Below, one piece after another: positions 6,740 to 9,879 of a stretch of DNA of 9,879 nt. A model generated the notes under the pieces. It was not told the origin of the DNA, made no database searches, and saw only the letters and a list, made by a program, of their open reading frames with translations. The translations under genes were made by a program, and so were the position numbers. The stretch covers positions 1-9,879 of the forward strand of contig JAGGWT010000090.1 of assembly GCA_021163455.1 (NCBI GenBank), in the 5' to 3' direction. This stretch comes from Thermoplasmata archaeon. GTDB taxonomy: Archaea; Thermoplasmatota; E2; DHVEG-1; B18-G2. The stretch's first letter is position 1, and every line of letters begins with the position of its first letter.

Positions 6740-7242
6740 AGCTATTGGTGTACCATCTCAGCCAGGATGACCCAAAAAAATGTACAGCAAAAAAGATGGA
6801 AAGATTTGGATTGGTTAGGATAGTCAAACGTGTAGAAAGGATACCGAGAGGATGCATTATACTAAATCCCGATGCTGACCGCATGTTTTCCATGGCAGAT
6901 AAGGAGAATTCGCTGAAATATGGCATAGTGGCTGTGGATTGTTCCTGGCGAGATGTTGATACCGTGTTTTCCAGATTATCGAGATTTAAAAATCACAGGT
7001 ATCTGCCTTTTCTCGTACCGGTAAACCCTGTGAATTTTGGTAAACCTGGAAAACTCTCCACCCTGGAGGCTTTCATAGCATCTCTTTATATAATAGGTGA
7101 GGAAGAGCTTGCGATAAAACTGTCGAATCTATACAAGTGGTCTCCGCATTTCCTGACAATGAACAGGGAACTTCTTGACATGTACAGAAATTCCAGAGAC
7201 CCTGAGGATATCAAAAGGAGGTTAGAAGAATTTTTCTCTTAA
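6736..7242 (+). CDS. tsr3: rRNA aminocarboxypropyltransferase Tsr3 (former DUF367)
   Basis: Tsr3 adds the 3-amino-3-carboxypropyl group of S-adenosylmethionine to a hypermodified pseudouridine/uridine in the small-subunit rRNA decoding region. The 168-residue length fits the archaeal family. Conserved blocks are DDPKKCTAKK (11-20), PRGCIILNPDA (37-47), VAVDCSW (65-71), RYLPFLVPVNPVNFGKP (88-104) and LSTLEA (107-112). The ATG lies in the taw2 stop (ATGA), and a weak AAGGTTGAT ribosome site precedes it, so the two genes are almost certainly cotranscribed and translationally coupled. The stop codon overlaps the stop of the opposite zinc-finger gene by 4 bases. Confidence 0.95.
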   Translation: MKLLVYHLSQDDPKKCTAKKMERFGLVRIVKRVERIPRGCIILNPDADRMFSMADKENSLKYGIVAVDCSWRDVDTVFSRLSRFKNHRYLPFLVPVNPVNFGKPGKLSTLEAFIASLYIIGEEELAIKLSNLYKWSPHFLTMNRELLDMYRNSRDPEDIKRRLEEFFS

Positions 7243-7469
7243 TCAATCCACTCGATATCGAGGATGTCTTTCAGGTTTTTCTTCTCTCCCTTCCACGTTT
7301 CTGCAACGCTCTTTGATACACAGTTCCGGCAAAGACCCAAGATGTTAAAATAGCATGAAGAGCACACCTTCTTTTTGCATCTCATACAAACAAACTTGGC
7401 ATCATTTATCCTGCATATCTCGCATTTTTTCGGTATTATCCCTACGCGCAGTGACCTCCTTTCACCCAT
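7239..7469 (-). CDS. Small double zinc-finger protein (eight cysteines, HIT/B-box-like)
   Basis: The 76-residue product has eight cysteines in four CxxC pairs: 16/19, 28/31, 36/39 and 47/50, with spacing C-x2-C-x8-C-x2-C-x4-C-x2-C-x7-C-x2-C. This can bind two zinc ions in a cross-brace, as in HIT or B-box fingers. A charged tail (KGEKKNLKDILDIEWID) follows. The ATG at 7469 was chosen because a TATA-like TAATTTAA (7495-7502) is centred 29 bases before it; ATG 7478 would add three residues. The gene faces tsr3 and shares four bases at the stops. It may be a protein- or RNA-binding adaptor; the function is unknown and the family name is tentative. Confidence 0.78.
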   Translation of the reverse strand: MGERRSLRVGIIPKKCEICRINDAKFVCMRCKKKVCSSCYFNILGLCRNCVSKSVAETWKGEKKNLKDILDIEWID

Positions 7470-7494
7470 ATCATACATGGAAACGGAAGGTTGC

Positions 7495-7502
7495 TTAAAT
7501 TA
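7495..7502 (-). promoter_or_regulatory. TATA-like box for the zinc-finger gene
   Basis: Minus strand TAATTTAA after GAAA is centred about 29 bases before ATG 7469, matching the spacing of the other promoters here. The rest of the 7479-7568 gap shows no gene. Confidence 0.45.
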
Positions 7503-7568
7503 TTTCTCACGTTGTGTTTCGATTCAGTAAACTACATTTAGGGTATGCTTCCTGCGCCGTATGAATAT

Positions 7569-8150
7569 CTATCTGCCACGGTACAACTTATTCGAAATTA
7601 TGTGTAGGAGTGGAGTTATCACAAATATAACGAGAAGATGCAGTGGTGAAAAATTTTTCAGGAACCAGTTGTAATCTAAAATACCTGCAAATTGAAAGAT
7701 TGCACTGACTATGTAACAGAGGATGAGTGCTCCTATAAGAAAATCAAGCTGGTCAAAAGGTATCCAGTCCTCCCCCCTTTCCTTACCCACTCTCCTTTTG
7801 AAAAAACTTTCCACTATATCTCCAAGCAGGGCGCCGAAGCATAGAGATAGAACCAAAGGAATCATAAGGGGAAAACCTTCAAAATAATCGAGATGCAGGA
7901 TGTTTCTGCCGTGTAATTCCAGATATTTCCCGACCACTGCCTGCGAGAAGCCAACTATAGAGCCAATCAGCGAACCATAGAAAAGACCTTTCCACGTCTT
8001 TCCGTCTCCAAGTATTCTTCTGCCATCTCTCCATACCTTTCCGAAATCTATAGGTTTGCCTCCACCCACCAGAACCGCAGCACCGTTCGCCGCATACGCT
8101 GGAAGTATGAGCCATATTGCCTGAGCAATAATTTCGAGATTCACACCCAT
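7569..8150 (-). CDS. carS: CDP-archaeol synthase (former DUF46)
   Basis: CarS activates the archaeal ether lipid 2,3-di-O-geranylgeranylglyceryl phosphate with CTP, making CDP-archaeol for phospholipid head-group attachment at the membrane. The 193-residue protein is mostly membrane segments, about five. Between them lie the conserved blocks GGGKPIDFGKVW (29-40), DGRRILGDGKTWKG (42-55), GDIVESFFKRR (110-120) and PFDQLDFLIGAL (131-142). These contain the acidic and basic residues expected for nucleotide and metal binding. ATG 8150 was chosen: the frame stays open to a TTG at 8159, but that overlaps the preceding gene. It starts 5 bases after the stop of the PrsW-like gene, so the two form one transcription unit. 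No clear ribosome site is seen, so reinitiation is likely. Confidence 0.95.
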   Translation of the reverse strand: MGVNLEIIAQAIWLILPAYAANGAAVLVGGGKPIDFGKVWRDGRRILGDGKTWKGLFYGSLIGSIVGFSQAVVGKYLELHGRNILHLDYFEGFPLMIPLVLSLCFGALLGDIVESFFKRRVGKERGEDWIPFDQLDFLIGALILCYIVSAIFQFAGILDYNWFLKNFSPLHLLVIFVITPLLHIISNKLYRGR

Positions 8151-8155
8151 CAAAA

Positions 8156-8827
8156 TCAAATCAGGTTTAAATCTTTTCTCCTGTTTTTTGGGACAGCGAA
8201 CGGAAGAATCTTGCGGTACACCATGACGAATATCAGAATTATGTACACCATCTCCGCTATTCTGGCCGCAATCACCAAATAAATGTCTCTGAAGAGAATA
8301 TCAAAAACCTCTACAACTGGAAGAGGAAAACCAAGAGCGGTGGAATAAATGAGGTATTTCCATCTTTCATCTCCTTTGTACACCCCATAGCCCAACAGAC
8401 AACCTGTGCTTCCATGGAAAAGTATGTACCCTATGCCCAGTAGAAGTGAGCTTATGATAGATATATAACCTGATGTCAGCACCTTAGAGGCAACCACTAT
8501 AAGTAATGGAGCAAAAATGGAGCCGAACCCCAGACCCATAACAAAACCATATATTATTGTATCTCTCTTTCCATGATAAGAAGGCAAATTTATACCCACA
8601 AATTTAACAGATTGCTCAACAAATGGAAACAGTATCAAGAAAAGGATTCCCACACCATAAGAGAAGGACTCCACAAGGAAAGCGATGAAACCGAGTATAA
8701 AACCGAGAATGAGTGACTTGAAAAGAGCTTTATCTGAATAAAAACCTGTGTACTTTCTCAGGGATATCCACATTATAACTAAGGCTGCAGTTATGCCGAA
8801 AATAGCTGCTCCTGTTGAGATTTCCAT
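8156..8827 (-). CDS. PrsW-like polytopic membrane protein
   Basis: The 223-residue product has about seven hydrophobic segments. It resembles PrsW-type intramembrane proteases (CPBP/abortive-infection clan). FPFVEQSVKF (68-77) aligns with the EExxK motif, but the second Glu is Gln72. YGFVMGLGFG (93-102) matches the glycine-rich helix but lacks the usual following Glu. FHGSTGCLLGYG (137-148) provides the expected His138. The lost acidic residues make proteolytic activity doubtful. The gene heads a two-gene unit with carS, and its ATG lies 27 bases after a TATA box (8851-8858). The family call is moderate; substrate and role are unknown. Confidence 0.6.
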   Translation of the reverse strand: MEISTGAAIFGITAALVIMWISLRKYTGFYSDKALFKSLILGFILGFIAFLVESFSYGVGILFLILFPFVEQSVKFVGINLPSYHGKRDTIIYGFVMGLGFGSIFAPLLIVVASKVLTSGYISIISSLLLGIGYILFHGSTGCLLGYGVYKGDERWKYLIYSTALGFPLPVVEVFDILFRDIYLVIAARIAEMVYIILIFVMVYRKILPFAVPKNRRKDLNLI

Positions 8828-8850
8828 GGTTGTATCAATCTACAGGATGT

Positions 8851-8858
8851 TTAAATAA
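8851..8858 (-). promoter_or_regulatory. TATA box for the PrsW-like/carS unit
   Basis: Minus strand TTATTTAA is centred 27 bases before ATG 8827, which implies a leaderless or near-leaderless mRNA. The box sits in the 90-base gap after the secreted-protein gene. Confidence 0.5.
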
Positions 8859-8917
8859 GTTTATAGATTAAATTGGTCAATTGGAATAAGAATGATTTCG
8901 CTGAATCACCGGTTTGC

Positions 8918-9607
8918 CTATTGAAAGTTTGTCGGATCAGGTATGTCGAAAGCCACCACCTTGTAGGCATAACCCATAAAGAATACATGGTCCTTGTCAA
9001 ACATTGTACCTGTCAAGCGAATATAGACGCCAACGAATCTCCGCATCATGCCTATCTGCCATCCGTGGAGAACTCGTACACCCGGTGGAGATGGGTCGAT
9101 TATTATGGTTTTGCTCTTTTTCATGTAATTGCCCAAGCCGTAGTAGTTCCAGAAGGTATAGGATTTGAATATCCTTATCTTTGGTAACAGTTTCAGGTCA
9201 AATCTCTTGCCATAGCCATTGCTTATGATGAACACCCTCTTATGGACAGGTCCTCCACTGGATGGTGGTTTCAGATTGCCTTCCAGCAGTTTACCCAGAT
9301 CCGAGTCGCCGAGCTTCTCTTTTATTTCATCGATTATGGAATTTATATCTGTAGAGTCACTAAGAGAGTTAATGATATCCTCTATCAGTTTCTGAAGTTT
9401 TATCAAATCTTCCTTTGTCAGTTTGTATGAGAGGAATTTGAAGTTGCCATCGTTTCCGCAACTGAGTAACTCCAGTGTAGCCACCTGCTGATCTGTTTTA
9501 CATGTAGTGTCTGCAGCCACTGCAATGTTTGTAATCACCGGTACCATCAGAACAACGGCTGCCATCAATCCGGCAATATACGCTCTTTTTCCTGCCATTT
9601 CTACCAT
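8918..9607 (-). CDS. Secreted protein of unknown function
   Basis: With ATG 9607 the product has 229 residues. It begins with a signal peptide: MVEMAGKR, then a hydrophobic stretch (about 9-30) and a probable cut after AVAA (near 32). Cys36 and Cys50 could form a disulfide. Residues about 63-110 are charged and predicted helical (LTKEDLIKLQKLIEDIIN), followed by a Pro/Ser/Gly linker. The C-terminal part (121-229) is rich in aromatic and basic residues (FWNYYGLGNY, HGWQIGMMRRFVGVYIR) and looks like a compact beta-rich domain. No C-terminal membrane segment follows. ATG 9607 is favoured over the upstream GTG 9631 because a TATA box (9635-9640) is centred 30 bases before it and because 9631 would lie only about 6 bases from that box. 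The family was not recognised. Confidence 0.75.
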   Translation of the reverse strand: MVEMAGKRAYIAGLMAAVVLMVPVITNIAVAADTTCKTDQQVATLELLSCGNDGNFKFLSYKLTKEDLIKLQKLIEDIINSLSDSTDINSIIDEIKEKLGDSDLGKLLEGNLKPPSSGGPVHKRVFIISNGYGKRFDLKLLPKIRIFKSYTFWNYYGLGNYMKKSKTIIIDPSPPGVRVLHGWQIGMMRRFVGVYIRLTGTMFDKDHVFFMGYAYKVVAFDIPDPTNFQ

Positions 9608-9634
9608 CTCAATCTTAATTATGTTTATCACACA

Positions 9635-9640
9635 TATATA
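9635..9640 (-). promoter_or_regulatory. TATA box for the secreted-protein gene
   Basis: TATATA, preceded on the minus strand by AAAATC, is centred about 30 bases before ATG 9607. It supports that start and a leaderless transcript. Confidence 0.5.
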
Positions 9641-9668
9641 GATTTTGGTAAATTTATTTCTCTTCCAC

Positions 9669-9678
9669 TTTTATTAAA
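9669..9678 (+). promoter_or_regulatory. TATA-like box for tpiA
   Basis: TTTTATTAAA lies 60-69 bases before ATG 9738. Transcription would then start near 9700, giving a leader of about 35 bases that carries a ribosome site, unlike the other first genes in the window. Confidence 0.35.
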
Positions 9679-9725
9679 TCCAGATATCCAAAAACCATAA
9701 ATTCTGCTTTCAGATACTGATGGAC

Positions 9726-9732
9726 AGGAGGG
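9726..9732 (+). promoter_or_regulatory. Shine-Dalgarno site of tpiA
   Basis: AGGAGGG ends 5 bases before ATG 9738 and decides that start over ATG 9735 and the in-frame ATG 9720. Confidence 0.6.
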
Positions 9733-9737
9733 ATATG

Positions 9738-9879
9738 ATGAAAACACCTGTAATAGTGGTCAATGTAAAAACTTATGGAGAAGCAACTGGAGAAAAAGCG
9801 CTGGAGATAGCAAAAATAATGGATAAGGTTTCAGAGGAAACAGGAGTGAGCATGGCAATAGCGGTTCAATCCGCAGATA
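9738..9879 (+). CDS. tpiA: Triosephosphate isomerase, archaeal type, N-terminal fragment
   Basis: This is the first 47 codons of a gene cut by the right edge. The enzyme interconverts dihydroxyacetone phosphate and glyceraldehyde 3-phosphate in glycolysis/gluconeogenesis and in supply of the glycerol backbone of lipids. MKTPVIVVNVKTY is strand 1 with the conserved Asn9 and catalytic Lys11. GEATGEKALEIAKIMDKV (14-31) is the helix typical of the short archaeal enzyme, followed by SEETGVSMAIAVQSAD, which matches the usual VAPQxxD region with a Val in place of Pro. The start has a good ribosome site. It diverges from the secreted-protein gene. Confidence 0.93.
   Translation, partial: MKTPVIVVNVKTYGEATGEKALEIAKIMDKVSEETGVSMAIAVQSAD

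Noticed and set aside
8873..9187. Plus-strand 104-codon open frame
   Set aside because: Mostly antisense to the secreted-protein gene; no motif and no promoter of its own.
1..9879. CRISPR array, tRNA, transposon or integrase
   Set aside because: No regularly spaced identical repeats, cloverleaf-like segment, terminal inverted repeats or transposase motifs were seen by eye.

Overview
The window is archaeal. The clearest evidence is a set of archaeal or archaeal/eukaryal genes: a wyosine-tRNA enzyme (taw2), the rRNA modifier tsr3, CDP-archaeol synthase (carS, ether-lipid synthesis) and the start of an archaeal-type triosephosphate isomerase (tpiA). TATA boxes lie about 26-31 bases upstream of most first-gene start codons, which suggests mostly leaderless mRNAs. 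A euryarchaeal lineage, perhaps near Thermoplasmatota, fits the content, but the exact group is a guess. Coding density is very high and no gap exceeds 300 bases. No tRNA, rRNA, CRISPR array or insertion sequence was seen.

Region 1 (1-2020, minus strand) is an overlapping three-gene operon: a lipoate-protein ligase/octanoyltransferase-type protein (lplA), a homocitrate/isopropylmalate synthase-family enzyme without a regulatory domain, and the first 48 codons of a biotin synthase-like radical SAM protein that runs off the left edge. The radical SAM protein resembles the archaeal LipS-type lipoyl synthase components. Together the three genes suggest a lipoyl-cofactor operon with an embedded 2-oxoacid chain-elongation enzyme.

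Region 2 (2094-4847, plus strand) encodes a large secreted, membrane-anchored protein built of about ten Ig-like/carboxypeptidase-regulatory-like repeats. It is divergent from lplA and ends in a 4-base stop-codon overlap with the next, convergent gene.

Region 3 (4844-7242) has a COG1313/PflX-like radical SAM protein on the minus strand. A compact, nearly palindromic promoter separates it from the plus-strand taw2-tsr3 pair. Both members of that pair transfer the 3-amino-3-carboxypropyl group of S-adenosylmethionine to RNA.

Region 4 (7239-9607, minus strand) holds a small eight-cysteine zinc-finger protein, carS preceded by a PrsW-like membrane protein, and a short secreted protein of unknown function. 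Region 5 (9738 to the end, plus strand) is the start of tpiA.
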